Source: Chitinophagales bacterium
GTDB taxonomy: Bacteria; Bacteroidota; Bacteroidia; Chitinophagales; Chitinophagaceae
DNA: 64,000 nucleotides
Reading direction: 5' to 3'
Assembly (NCBI GenBank): GCA_015655015.1
Contig: JAATFV010000122.1
Span: 1-64,000 of the forward strand
The notes beneath the pieces were generated by a model. It saw nothing but the letters and a program-made list of their open reading frames with translations, did not search any database and had not been told where the DNA came from. The stretch's first letter is position 1; every line of letters starts with the position of its first letter. The position numbers and the translations under genes were made by a program. This document shows, one piece after another, positions 32,596 through 42,122 of the stretch.

Positions 32596-34347
32596 ATGAA
32601 AGACTTTTTATTAAACCTGCTTCCCCGATTAGGACAATTCAGTGAATCGTTGGACAAAAAGGAAACGCTGGTTGATCAGACCTGGGTTTTGGTCGATGAT
32701 AAACTGAACAAATATCAATACATATTTCAGCGGGATGGGACCTTATTGGTTGCCTTTAACGGTGAAGTTAAAACAGGGAAATGGCAGTATATCGCACCGG
32801 CGCGGAGTCTGTTGATTGACATTGGCGATGCAAAAACCTTGTATAAACAGGCTTTTGTCGATAAAGGCCTCCTCATATTAAAAAAGGACTCCTTTAAGGA
32901 AGAACCCTGGCTGCTGATCAACGAAAGGATCATTCCGGATCTGGACGCAGACAGGTACATGAAGGAAATTATCTCCTCTAAATTGAATTATCGATGGGAA
33001 AAGCTTATAGATGGCAATGAATTGCAATATATAAGCCCGGATGGTTTTTCAGGGCTCAAATCCGGAATGGAAGTATCTTTCGATGGAAGAAGACCGGAGG
33101 ATGGTATCTATCAGCTCACCTATTCCGGGAAGTTCGTTGAAATAAAGAACAGCCAGGTCGTCAGGATCTTTGATCGAAAAGAATATGCTACCGATAAAGG
33201 GATTTTAATTATCGAAACCCCTAATCTATTTGTGATCGCCGAAGGGAATGCCGCATTCCTGGGGTCAGTGGCGACTTTTGCGCCGGATGGGATCTATTTC
33301 CTGCAGAACGATGGCTCCATCAAAGAAATAGAAGTAAGAGAGGGAGAAGTTGTAAAGATCAGGAGAAAAAAAGATAACGGAACTTTAATTGTTTCAATAA
33401 TTCTGTTTCTCGGAGTGACGTTTTTTATACTTATGATGGCAAACAGGTCCGGTCAGCAACACCTTAACCCATCGGACAAGGATAACATCTCCCGGGAAAA
33501 GCAGGACACCGGCAATAGGATGCAGGACACCGGCAATAGGATGCAGTACACCGGCAATAGGGGGCAGTACTCCGGTAAGACGATGATGGACTCCGGTGAA
33601 ATGAAAAGAGATACGTTTGCAAGGTCTCCGGCACAAAATTCGGATGACGATATCAGGCGCCGCGTTGTCCATTTTATCGATCTGATCAACGGGGATGATA
33701 TGGGAGGGGCCCAATCATTATTAAGTCCCACCGTTAAAAGATATTTTAATAGTATTGATCTGAAGGCTCAGGAAGTAGTGAATGAGATCCATCGTTATCG
33801 CACTGAAGTAGTAGCAGAAGACCGGACCATCGTGGCAATGGATTCACTGTCTGTAAAAGGTATTCCCGGCGGATATGAAGTCAGGGGACCGGTAACGGAT
33901 CTAAGTACACTAAGAAAGAACGGTATCCCCTATATTTTTACTTCTGAAAATGTATTTCTCGTCGGTCATGACCTTGTTATTTATTCCGTTTCGGGCAATG
34001 TTCTCGACCGAAGGGTGGACCGGGTAAGAATACTGGGGCTGAACCCATTTGCAGGCACGGAAACGCAGAAAGAGAGTTTCAATGAAATAAAGTTTGGTGC
34101 TATTTTCAGAAGGCTCAGTGGAACGACGTACCCGTCTGCGTACAAGAACGCTTTAAAAGCGGCTTTGCTAACTTATTGTAACACCGGTATCCCTGTGTAT
34201 AATGCGGGGAAAGTAGATATGCAAAAGTCGCTAGGGGAATTTTGTGACGTACTTATTGCAGGGACAGTGATCTTTGAAGGGGTAAAACAAGTCGAAAATT
34301 CCGGCGGTAATGTGACCAGGCTGGAAGTCTGGTATACTGACAAGTAA
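32596..34347 (+). CDS. Unknown membrane protein with repeat-bearing linker
   Basis: A 583-residue protein that I do not recognise. Residues 1-255 are cytosolic-looking and contain several short beta-hairpin units with Trp/Tyr and PDG/DGT turns (RDGTLLVAF, PDGFSGLKSG, PDGIYFLQNDG), perhaps three related units. One membrane helix follows (TLIVSIILFLGVTFFILMMA, about 262-281). Then comes a hydrophilic linker with four 7-residue repeats (RMQDTGN type) and a C-terminal ~250-residue soluble domain (VVHFIDLINGDDMGGAQSLL, YRTEVVAEDRTIVAMDSL). The topology suggests an inner-membrane anchor linking a cytosolic sensor to a periplasmic domain. It is a lone plus-strand gene between minus-strand blocks. 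Confidence 0.6.
   Translation: MKDFLLNLLPRLGQFSESLDKKETLVDQTWVLVDDKLNKYQYIFQRDGTLLVAFNGEVKTGKWQYIAPARSLLIDIGDAKTLYKQAFVDKGLLILKKDSFKEEPWLLINERIIPDLDADRYMKEIISSKLNYRWEKLIDGNELQYISPDGFSGLKSGMEVSFDGRRPEDGIYQLTYSGKFVEIKNSQVVRIFDRKEYATDKGILIIETPNLFVIAEGNAAFLGSVATFAPDGIYFLQNDGSIKEIEVREGEVVKIRRKKDNGTLIVSIILFLGVTFFILMMANRSGQQHLNPSDKDNISREKQDTGNRMQDTGNRMQYTGNRGQYSGKTMMDSGEMKRDTFARSPAQNSDDDIRRRVVHFIDLINGDDMGGAQSLLSPTVKRYFNSIDLKAQEVVNEIHRYRTEVVAEDRTIVAMDSLSVKGIPGGYEVRGPVTDLSTLRKNGIPYIFTSENVFLVGHDLVIYSVSGNVLDRRVDRVRILGLNPFAGTETQKESFNEIKFGAIFRRLSGTTYPSAYKNALKAALLTYCNTGIPVYNAGKVDMQKSLGEFCDVLIAGTVIFEGVKQVENSGGNVTRLEVWYTDK
33499..33582 (+). repeat. Four 21-bp tandem repeats within the membrane-protein gene
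   Basis: Four head-to-tail 21-base units (core GCAGGACACCGGCAATAGG) run from 33499 to 33582. They encode RMQDTGN-like heptapeptides just after the membrane helix. The last unit is the most diverged. Confidence 0.9.
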
Positions 34348-34391
34348 TAAGTGCCCCCCCTTTTTTAAGCCCGTAGTTTTAACGGATCCGG

Positions 34392-35345
34392 CTATTTATT
34401 GACGACATGTATTGGCTGCCCCTTTAAAAAGGCTTCAATATTCTCCGCCGTTATACCCATGATCCGCGTTCTCGCTTCCTTGCTGATCCACGCATTGTGC
34501 GGTGTAATAATGCAATTTTCGGCGGTGAGCAAAGGATTGTTATCCGGAGGAGGCTCTTTTGACAGGACATCCAGTCCCGCACCTGCAATGACATGCCCGT
34601 TCAGCGCCTCCGCCAGTTCTTTTTCATGGATCAGCTGCCCCCTGGCCGTATTGATCAGCAAGGCGGAGGACTTCATCTTACGCAACAGCGCCGCATTCAC
34701 GAATTCCTGGTTGTCACTGGTGAGCGGACAATGCAGCGTGACAACATCGCTTTGTGCAAACAGCTCTTCCAGGCCGGAGGGACTACCCAGTGTCGTATCT
34801 TTCCCGGAGGGACTGTAATAGATCACCTTCATGCCAAAAGCTGCCGCGATCCGCGCCGCCTGCTGGCCGATATGGCCGAAGCCAACTACTCCAAATGTTT
34901 TGCCGGCCAGCTCCATCACCGGCGCCTCCGTAAAACACCAGTCCACCGACCGCTGCCATTTTCCGGCTGCCGTCGCACGGGCATTCCTGCCCACATGGTT
35001 GGTGAGCTCCAGCAACAGCGCAAATACATGCTGGGCCACAGAATCCGTACCATAGGCCGGAACATTGCTGACGATGATCCCCCGTTCCTTAGCGGTGACC
35101 GTATCAATAATATTGTACCCGGTGGCCAGCACCGAGATCAGTTTCAAAGAGGGTAGGGCCGCCAGCGTCTCCCGGCTGAAAGGGACTTTATTGGTGAGCA
35201 CAATATCCGCATCCCCGCACCGCCCGGCGATCTCTTCCACCGGCGTCCGGTCATATACTACCAGGTCTCCATAATGGCGGATCCCTTCCCAGCTCAGGTC
35301 GCCGGGATTTAATGCATAGCCGTCTGCTACAACGATCTTCATCAT
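34392..35345 (-). CDS. D-isomer-specific 2-hydroxyacid dehydrogenase
   Basis: A 317-residue enzyme of the D-2-hydroxyacid dehydrogenase family. The NAD-binding motif GVVGFGHIGQQAARIA, the catalytic Arg in NTARGQLI, the Glu in the GLDVL-KEP block, and the His in ITPHNAW are present. Closest by eye to hydroxypyruvate/glyoxylate reductases. It is nine bases behind the GH51 arabinofuranosidase gene and ends the long minus-strand catabolic block, so reduction of glyoxylate or a keto-acid intermediate is likely. Confidence 0.9.
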   Translation of the reverse strand: MMKIVVADGYALNPGDLSWEGIRHYGDLVVYDRTPVEEIAGRCGDADIVLTNKVPFSRETLAALPSLKLISVLATGYNIIDTVTAKERGIIVSNVPAYGTDSVAQHVFALLLELTNHVGRNARATAAGKWQRSVDWCFTEAPVMELAGKTFGVVGFGHIGQQAARIAAAFGMKVIYYSPSGKDTTLGSPSGLEELFAQSDVVTLHCPLTSDNQEFVNAALLRKMKSSALLINTARGQLIHEKELAEALNGHVIAGAGLDVLSKEPPPDNNPLLTAENCIITPHNAWISKEARTRIMGITAENIEAFLKGQPIHVVNK

Positions 35346-35354
35346 CAGAATAAT

Positions 35355-36953
35355 TTATTTTGTTACACGCCCCCGTATCATCGTAAAAGAATGCGGGGCG
35401 AAAGAATAGGTGATCGTATTTCCGTTGGTTTTGATAGCTGGCTTATTGCTGCTGTGAACGGGTTCTCTATCAAAATCATTCCCTGATTTAATATCAGGGC
35501 CATTGACTTCCGTTACCTGCATGTCCCCGCTGAATGCCCCGCTCTGGGACATAATGTCCGTCGTTATCGCCTCTTCCTTGTTCCGGTTCACAACACACAA
35601 GATGACTTCCCCGTCCTTATAGGCGGCCGATACATCCAGGTACGGCACTTTAGTCTGCTGCGTGCTGGATTCCCCGACACCCAACGAAAATTTCTTCGTA
35701 GGATACGTTGGACAATCCACAAACACGTCCAGAGAAGTCCCATATACATTGTTCGCGAACAATTCCAGCGGGTAATAGATCGTCTGCCGGAACATCCCCG
35801 TTTCATTCGTGAATACCGGCGCAATGACATTCACCAGCTGGGCCATATTGGCCATTTTCACCACATCGGCATTGCGGACAAAGGCATTTAAGAATTCCGC
35901 CACTACCAGCGCATCCTCTAAATTATATCTCTCCTCCAGGGCCCTTTTCCCTCTTCCTGCGTCTCCGCCCCTGGCCCGGTACCAGACATTGTATTCATCC
36001 CAGGCGATATAGATTGGGTCCCTTTCACCCCTGCTCGCTGTTTGCATCGCTTCGCTAATCATGCCTTTGATGAGCTTGATCCGCTGCTCGAGGACAAGGG
36101 GTGTAGCGACAAAATTATAATAATTGCTGTCCGGATTGCCTACATACATATGTATGGCGATATAATCGATGACATCCTTTAATTCATGCAGGACCGTTCG
36201 GTTCCAATGATCGGGATCCGCGCCTGCCCGGTAATTGGAGGACCCTGCAGCGACCAGCTTGATGCCGGGTGAAGTGCGTATCATGAGCTTGGCGGCTTCC
36301 AGGGCCTTTTTACTGTAATCCTCTGCGCTCAGATGCCCCATCTGCCAGGGGCCATCCATCTCGTTTCCCAGGCTCCAGTATTTGACATTATAAGGCTCCG
36401 GGTAACCATGCTTTTTCCGCAGCTCGGCATAATAAGGTCCCTCCTTTACATTGCAGTATTCCACCCACCTTCTTGCTTCCTCGATCGTGCCCGTTCCCAT
36501 ATTGACGGAAATATACGGTTCCGTACCGATCGCCCTGGCATATTGCATAAATTCATTAGTGCCGAATTGATTCGTCTCCAAAGTGCCCCATGCCAGCTCC
36601 AGGCGGGGGATACGTTCCGTCTTTGGTCCTACGCCATCCAGCCAGTTATAGTTGGAGACGAAATTGCCGCCGGGATACCGTATCACGGTGGGGTTTAGCT
36701 GCTTTACGGCCGCCAGCACATCTTTTCGGAAACCATCCTTATCAGATAATTTATTGCCGGGATCATAAATGCCCCCGTACACGCAACGCCCCAGGTGTTC
36801 GACGAAATTACCATAGATATTTTTATTGACCTCCCCGACGGTCCGGTCGATATAGATCTTTATCCGGGCATGCTGGGCATGGATGTCCGTGGCAGGATAC
36901 TGGGTTCCCGCAAGGAATAGTAAAAGAAGTCGAAAAGGTATTTTAGCTCGCAT
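35355..36953 (-). CDS. GH51 alpha-L-arabinofuranosidase
   Basis: About 532 residues with a signal peptide (MRAKIPFRLLLLFLAGTQ...HAQ). Family GH51 is shown by IYGNFVEHLGRCVYGGIYDP, IRYPGGNFVSNYNW, the acid/base Glu in YWSLGNEMDG (E198) and the nucleophile Glu in IAWDEYNVWY (E320), then the C-terminal beta domain. It releases terminal L-arabinofuranose from arabinan or arabinoxylan in the periplasm. I start at the ATG 36953; the frame can be extended to a TTG at 36959. It is separated from the malate synthase gene by a 549-base region with a 104-bp tandem repeat. Confidence 0.95.
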   Translation of the reverse strand: MRAKIPFRLLLLFLAGTQYPATDIHAQHARIKIYIDRTVGEVNKNIYGNFVEHLGRCVYGGIYDPGNKLSDKDGFRKDVLAAVKQLNPTVIRYPGGNFVSNYNWLDGVGPKTERIPRLELAWGTLETNQFGTNEFMQYARAIGTEPYISVNMGTGTIEEARRWVEYCNVKEGPYYAELRKKHGYPEPYNVKYWSLGNEMDGPWQMGHLSAEDYSKKALEAAKLMIRTSPGIKLVAAGSSNYRAGADPDHWNRTVLHELKDVIDYIAIHMYVGNPDSNYYNFVATPLVLEQRIKLIKGMISEAMQTASRGERDPIYIAWDEYNVWYRARGGDAGRGKRALEERYNLEDALVVAEFLNAFVRNADVVKMANMAQLVNVIAPVFTNETGMFRQTIYYPLELFANNVYGTSLDVFVDCPTYPTKKFSLGVGESSTQQTKVPYLDVSAAYKDGEVILCVVNRNKEEAITTDIMSQSGAFSGDMQVTEVNGPDIKSGNDFDREPVHSSNKPAIKTNGNTITYSFAPHSFTMIRGRVTK

Positions 36954-37210
36954 TATCAATAATTATAAAATGAGTTTCAATTTATCGCCAGGTTATAATC
37001 ATCGCAGCCGTTTGCTCATCACTGCTGGTTTCAACAACATTACTGTTTCTGATGTTTCCATATATGCTGCTGTCTCTCTGGACGCTGCTGTTCCCATATC
37101 CATCTATACCAATGTTTCAAAAATCGCTACTGGTTAAATCGCCGGCATTTGCAAGATCATATGCATTTAGTCAGTTTTACTCAGGGAGGCTCCGGGATAC
37201 TATCCCCCTT

Positions 37211-37491
37211 TTTTCACGAACTTTTTGCAACACGCTATATATCAATGACTTTCAAAAGTTTCAAGTAGACCAATTTAAAATAGCTCCCTTCCCGCCCCTG
37301 GCAATTGATCGCAGTTTTCACGAACTTTTTGCAACATGCTATATATCAATGACTTTCAAAAGTTTCAAGTAGACCAATTTAAAATAGCTCCCTTCCCGCC
37401 CCTGGCAACTGATCGCAGTTTTCACGAACTTTTTGCAACACGCTATATATCAATGACTTTCAAAAGTTTCAAGTAGACCAATTAAAAATAC
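37211..37491. repeat. 104-bp tandem repeat, about 2.7 copies
   Basis: Exact period of 104 bases: copies start at 37211, 37315 and 37419 with TTTTCACGAACTTTTTGCAA. Copies one and two differ at only two positions; the third matches for about 70 bases and then diverges after AGACCAATT. It lies in a 549-base intergenic region between the malate synthase stop (37503) and the GH51 start (36953), both on the minus strand. The period is not a multiple of three and no gene-like frame continues across it. The rest of the gap (36954-37210) shows no feature I can support. Confidence 0.95.
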
Positions 37492-37502
37492 CCCCCTTCC
37501 GC

Positions 37503-39403
37503 CTACAGCTGGCCAACTGCCACGGATGCAAAATCCGGGTTCTCTGTGATCCGCGTACCGTCTTTTTTAAACGCATCGATATATGAATGGATCCGTTCCC
37601 TGGCCGTTCCCAGGTCCATATTATTCAGATTGATATTCAGCAGATCCACCAGCCAGGGCAGCTTACTGTCGCTCAGCACATAGGCCACGGTGATCTCCCG
37701 GGAAATAGGAAGGGTAGTGGTCTTCGACTCCTCATACACATCCTTCGAAGCCGCCTTCAGCAATTTATCGTACTCCTCTTCCAGCAGCCTGTTGAAAAGC
37801 GCAGCAGAGAATACATCCCCGGCTTTTACCCCCGTCCCGGCGTCATCCTCCGTTAACGTGGCCTCTTTGTGTACCCACTCCCACAGGATGCTGAGCCTTA
37901 TCTCCCCGGTGGCCATATCCTCCATCAGGTAGAGAATATTATCGTCCCCAAAAAAGTCTGCCGGCTTCAGCGCAGCAGCCTGCATTCCCTGACCGAACGC
38001 ATTCCCGTATTGCAAACCAACGCTCAGCAGATTACGGGCGCCGCGGATAGTCCGGGGGGCCGGCTCCAGTTTCAGCAAATTACCGGCATCGGCCGGCGCA
38101 TAGGATAGGAGCGGAAATTTTCTCCCGGTTTGATTGGCTTCTCCCACCTTTTCCCAAACAGGCCGTACGATATTCACCATCTTCCAGTGGGCTACCCATT
38201 TTCCGCTGGCTCCATCCCGCTGTTCGCGTTCAGCGCCGGCGATGGCTTTTTGCATGCTGGCCGTAACGCCCTCCGGAGATCCCACGGGAATATTCGGTTC
38301 CATGCCGCCTTGCCAGAGTACGAAATTTCCATTCCTGTCGGGCGTATTAGCCGCACGTCGCACCCGGTCCTCATAATGGGCCATATAACCATAGGTCATC
38401 AGGATCGCTTCGATATTCGGATTGACAAAATTCTTATCCCAGGCCATCGCATCCGCTACACTGTTGATATAGTCCCAGCGGCCGGTATTATACCCGACAA
38501 AATGTTTACCCAGGGCAGCGCGAACCTCCATTAGCTGGTAAGTGACTTCCAGCTGTTCCACCAGGATATAAACTTTAATGGTCCCTTCCGGTAAGCCCAG
38601 GTGGGCTTCGAGGCCCGATAGCATTTTATTCCAGCAGGCTGCCTCCCCGGCCGTCTGGATCTTGGGCAGGTACAGCACGATGGGAGCCCCGCCGGCAAGG
38701 AGCGCCGCCTGGTTGTTCACGACATATAAGACCATATCGACGATAGAGGCGGCCATGGCGATCCCCTTGCTATCCCGCATATGCCGGTCATCGAGATGTA
38801 ATCCCCGGGCGCGGAATATTTTGGTGGTGAAATCCAGCTGTGCCTTCCAGTCTTTAATGATCTCCCGTCCCAAAAAAGACACCCCCCATTTATTCATTTC
38901 TGCAGCTACTTTCTCCGCCACTTTCAGGAACAACGGGTCTTTATGAATGGCCAGCTTCAGATTGCGCTGGTTGTCCAGGGACATAGTGCCCGTCTGTCCA
39001 AGAGCATCTTCCCCATCGAACATCCAGCCATCGGCGCCGGACAGCAAAGCATACGCGACATTGCGGATGCTGCTTTCCAACGGAGCGCCCGGTTTGGCGG
39101 CAGGGCCCGTGCCCTGGATCCATTGACGCTGAAGACGGCAGGGATCACCGCCCCCTCAAAATTACCATCGCGGGCATCCTGCACCCGAATAGTCGTTCCC
39201 GGGATCAGGCTGGAAGGATCAAGGAATTCAATCCTTTTTTTGGTTTCCTGGCGTTCCAGCCTTCTTTCTGTCCGCAGCGCCATCAGTTCCTTGATATCGG
39301 TATTGAACCGCTCCAATGCGGAAATCGCCGATAAGGCTTCAGCAGTATATACATCCTTATAAAGTTCCTGTAAATTGTTCCTGATCTGTACGCTTTTACC
39401 CAT
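37503..39403 (-). pseudogene. aceB: Malate synthase, interrupted by one frameshift
   Basis: The start (39403, MGKSVQIRNNLQELYKDVYT) runs in one frame to about DARDGNFEGAVIPAV. The rest continues in another frame with LQRQWIQGTGPAAKPGAPLE, SSIRNVAYALLSGADGWMFD and GEDALGQ, the malate synthase core. Loss of one C (near 39133-39136) explains the switch. Further family motifs are IVLYLPKIQTAGEA, GRWDYINSVADAMAW and LMEDMATGEIRLSILWEW. The intact enzyme (about 632 residues) would join glyoxylate and acetyl-CoA to malate. It sits 5 bases behind lutC, at the end of the lactate-utilisation run, which is unusual. As read, no full-length enzyme is made; a sequencing indel is a real alternative. Confidence 0.85.
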
Positions 39404-39408
39404 GATCG

Positions 39409-40002
39409 TTATTTTTTATTGATAATAAATGTTGTCATTGTCCGGGGGCCATGCGCGCCTAACACCAGCGCCTGCTCGATATCCGCCGTTTTCGAAGGGC
39501 CCGCTATAAAGGAACCAAAACGGTATCTCTCCATGCCGATCCGCTCATACGCCAGCTGCATAGTAGCCACTATATCCGACGAATATAAGATGACGGCAAG
39601 ATGCTGGCAAATAAAAGGCAGCACACGCTGCCCCATCAGCAACTCAGTGATCCAGACAGCGCCGTTTTCCGCTATCCCGAAATGCGCTTTCAACAGCATC
39701 ACCTCGATGTCCTGAAAGGTATGCGGATCGGCATCTTTTGAGACCAGTTCCGCTACTCCTGCCAGCTCCGGCACATTAGTGGCGACCCGCTTGCTGGTAT
39801 CAAAATATTTATTGAGGAGAAGGCCCGCCAATTCCAGGCTCTCCACCGCGATAGGCCGGCCGCCGATCCCCGTCAGGGTATCGGAAAATCTCTCCGCCAG
39901 GTTACCGGCCGGCTGCTCATAGAAGATCATCTCCGGCAAAGGAGTCGAAACCGGCTGATTGTCCAGCACAGCTTGTAATATTTTTTCTCTGGCAGTCATC
40001 AT
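39409..40002 (-). CDS. lutC: LutC-type LUD-domain protein (lactate utilisation)
   Basis: A 197-residue LUD-domain protein: HFGIAENGAVWITELLMGQR, LPFICQHLAVILYSSDIVAT and FGSFIAGPSKTADIEQALVL-GAHGP are typical of LutC/YkgG. It forms, with LutA and LutB, the iron-sulfur complex that oxidises L-lactate to pyruvate. Its start overlaps the LutB stop by four bases, and it is 5 bases ahead of the malate synthase gene. Confidence 0.93.
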   Translation of the reverse strand: MMTAREKILQAVLDNQPVSTPLPEMIFYEQPAGNLAERFSDTLTGIGGRPIAVESLELAGLLLNKYFDTSKRVATNVPELAGVAELVSKDADPHTFQDIEVMLLKAHFGIAENGAVWITELLMGQRVLPFICQHLAVILYSSDIVATMQLAYERIGMERYRFGSFIAGPSKTADIEQALVLGAHGPRTMTTFIINKK

Positions 40003-41381
40003 TTTTTACCCTCATTTTTCTTATACCAGTCCCCAAAAGATCCGGACGGCGGCTCCGGCATCTCCCGCTGCCGGTACCAGGCATTTAATTTATTGTTGAC
40101 TAAAAAAGGCATCCGTTTCAAAACCCATTTGAGTACCCTGCCCGATCTCCTGTAAATGGCGGGAGAAGATAACACCCCGGACATGAGCTTCATCAGGACC
40201 GTTTTTTCCGTACCTCCCTTTCCTTCCTTCACGATTTCCTGCCGCCATTTAAAGAGCTGCTGGTGGATATCGATCTTCACCGGGCAGACATTGGAGCAGG
40301 AACCGCACAAGGTGCTGGCAAAGGGCAGGTCCTTGTGTTTGTTCATGTCGAGATTGGGCGCCAGGATAGACCCGATCGGTCCGGCAATAGTATTTTGATA
40401 GCTATACCCCCCGCTCCTCCGGTATACCGGGCAGGTATTCATACAGGCGGCGCATTTAATGCATTTCAAAGAAGCCCGGAAATCCTTCCTTCCCAGCTGC
40501 CGGGTCCGCCCCTTGTCTACCAGTACAATATGCATTTCCTGACCTTCCCGGGGCACGCTGAAATGACTGGAATAAGTAGTGATCGGCTGGCCGGTAGCGC
40601 TACGTGCCAGCAGCCGTAGAAAAATGCCCATATGCCTGCGTTGCGGCACCAGCTTTTCAAGGCCCATCGAGGCGATATGCACATCGGCCAGGTGGGCGCC
40701 CATATCCGCATTGCCCTCATTCGTACATACCACGAATTCGCCCGTCTCCGCAATCCCGAAATTCACACCGGTCAGCGCAGCCCTCCGGGTAAGAAAAGTC
40801 TCCCGTAAATGCTGCCGCGCCGTCTCCGTCAATATCTGAGGGTCCGACATTCCTTTCGGCGTTCCCAGAAACTCATGAAAGATCTCGCCGATCTCTTCTT
40901 TTTTTAAATGGATCGCCGGCATCACGATATGGCTGGGGGCCTGGTGCGCCAGCTGTATAATGCGCTCCCCAAGATCGCTGTCGACCACATCGATCCCCTT
41001 TGTCTTCAGATAGTCATTCAGCCCGCATTCCTCCGTCAGCATCGACTTGCTTTTCACCATCTGATCGATCCCCTTTGCATGCAGGATATCATAGATGATC
41101 CGGTTATGCTCGTCCGCATTGTCCGCCCAATGTACCGTAATGCCATTGGCAATAGCATTTTTCTCGAATTGTTGCAGGTACTCATGCAGGTTGGACAGCA
41201 CATTGTCCTTGATCTGTGAAGCCATCTCCCGCAGCGCCTCCCATTCCGGTACCTGGTGCGCACGCATATCCCGGCGTTGCCTTACCGTCCATAATGTCTC
41301 ATCATGCCAGTCCACCCGCTCCGGATCCTTGTTGAACTCGGCAGCCAGTTCCGCATGGTCTTTTTTATTGGTCACTTCCAT
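39999..41381 (-). CDS. lutB: LutB-type iron-sulfur LUD protein (lactate utilisation)
   Basis: About 460 residues. The N-terminal LUD domain contains VRQRRDMRAHQVPEWEALRE and VNFGIAETGEFVVCTNEGNA. Two ferredoxin-type clusters follow: CIKCAACMNTCPVYRR and CGSCSNVCPVKIDI, plus an FeS-binding C-terminal domain. It is the electron-carrying subunit of the LutABC lactate dehydrogenase. I start at the ATG 41381, two bases behind LutA; a longer frame to 41591 lies inside lutA. It overlaps lutC by four bases. Confidence 0.95.
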   Translation of the reverse strand: MEVTNKKDHAELAAEFNKDPERVDWHDETLWTVRQRRDMRAHQVPEWEALREMASQIKDNVLSNLHEYLQQFEKNAIANGITVHWADNADEHNRIIYDILHAKGIDQMVKSKSMLTEECGLNDYLKTKGIDVVDSDLGERIIQLAHQAPSHIVMPAIHLKKEEIGEIFHEFLGTPKGMSDPQILTETARQHLRETFLTRRAALTGVNFGIAETGEFVVCTNEGNADMGAHLADVHIASMGLEKLVPQRRHMGIFLRLLARSATGQPITTYSSHFSVPREGQEMHIVLVDKGRTRQLGRKDFRASLKCIKCAACMNTCPVYRRSGGYSYQNTIAGPIGSILAPNLDMNKHKDLPFASTLCGSCSNVCPVKIDIHQQLFKWRQEIVKEGKGGTEKTVLMKLMSGVLSSPAIYRRSGRVLKWVLKRMPFLVNNKLNAWYRQREMPEPPSGSFGDWYKKNEGKK

Positions 41382-41383
41382 CT

Positions 41384-42115
41384 TCAGGCGTTTAAGATTT
41401 CTGCAATATGTATCACTTTCAAAGGACTGTTGTTCCTGCGCAGGATCCCTTCCAGGTGCATCAGGCAGGAAAGATCGGCAGAAGTAATGTATTCCGCTCC
41501 GCTGTGTACATGGTCCCGCACCCGGTCTGTCCCCATCTTTACGGACACCGCTTCCTCTGTAACACAAAAAGTACCCCCAAAACCGCAACATTCATCCACC
41601 CTGCTTAGCTCCACCAGCTGTAGCCCGCTCACCATATTCAGCAGCCTGACAGGTTTGGAAAATCCCGGGGCCATCAGCTCGCTCATCTGTGACAAATGCA
41701 GCCCCCGTAGCCCATGACAGCTATGATGAACGCTGACCTTATGGGGAAAGCTGGCCGTAAGCTGATCAACCCGCAGCACATCCGTTAGAAATTCTACCAG
41801 CTCATAGATCCTGCCCCGCATAACGCTGGCCTCCGGTTCGTCCTTCTCCGAATGAAGATGTTCCTTCAAATGAAGCACACAGCTCCCGGAGGGCGAAACA
41901 ATATAGTCAAACCCGGAAAAATTAGTGAGGAAGAGCTCATTACATCCCTGTGCCAGCGGGCTGTACCCGGAATTAGCCATCGGCTGCCCGCAGCAGGTCT
42001 GCCGGGGCGGATAGGAGACATTCAATCCCAGCTTCTGCAGCAGGCGCAACGTAGCAATGGCCGCCTGCGGATAGAACTGGTCGATATAACACGGTATAAA
42101 AAGTCCTACGGTCAT
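41384..42115 (-). CDS. lutA: LutA-type CCG-domain protein (lactate utilisation)
   Basis: A 243-residue protein with two CCG (cysteine-rich) domains: YPPRQTCCGQPMANSGY with a preceding CYIDQFYP, and SVHHSCHGLR ... VDECCGFGGTFCV. It matches LutA/YkgE, which binds a 4Fe-4S cluster and takes part in L-lactate oxidation (the CCG family also includes glycolate oxidase subunit GlcF). It is 7 bases behind the lactate permease stop and 2 bases ahead of lutB. Confidence 0.95.
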   Translation of the reverse strand: MTVGLFIPCYIDQFYPQAAIATLRLLQKLGLNVSYPPRQTCCGQPMANSGYSPLAQGCNELFLTNFSGFDYIVSPSGSCVLHLKEHLHSEKDEPEASVMRGRIYELVEFLTDVLRVDQLTASFPHKVSVHHSCHGLRGLHLSQMSELMAPGFSKPVRLLNMVSGLQLVELSRVDECCGFGGTFCVTEEAVSVKMGTDRVRDHVHSGAEYITSADLSCLMHLEGILRRNNSPLKVIHIAEILNA

Positions 42116-42122
42116 AAAAAGT

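Noticed and set aside
36971-37138. A short plus-strand frame starting MSFNLSPGYNH upstream of the GH51 gene
   Set aside because: Low-complexity Ser/Val/Ile/Ala reading with no ribosome-binding site or homologue; more likely leader DNA of the GH51 gene on the other strand.
37052-37372. A 106-residue plus-strand frame running through the 104-bp repeats
   Set aside because: The period is not a multiple of three, so repeat copies are read in different frames; the composition is not protein-like.
37211-37491. The tandem repeat considered as a CRISPR array
   Set aside because: The repeats are 104 bases, directly adjacent and without unique spacers, and no cas genes are present.
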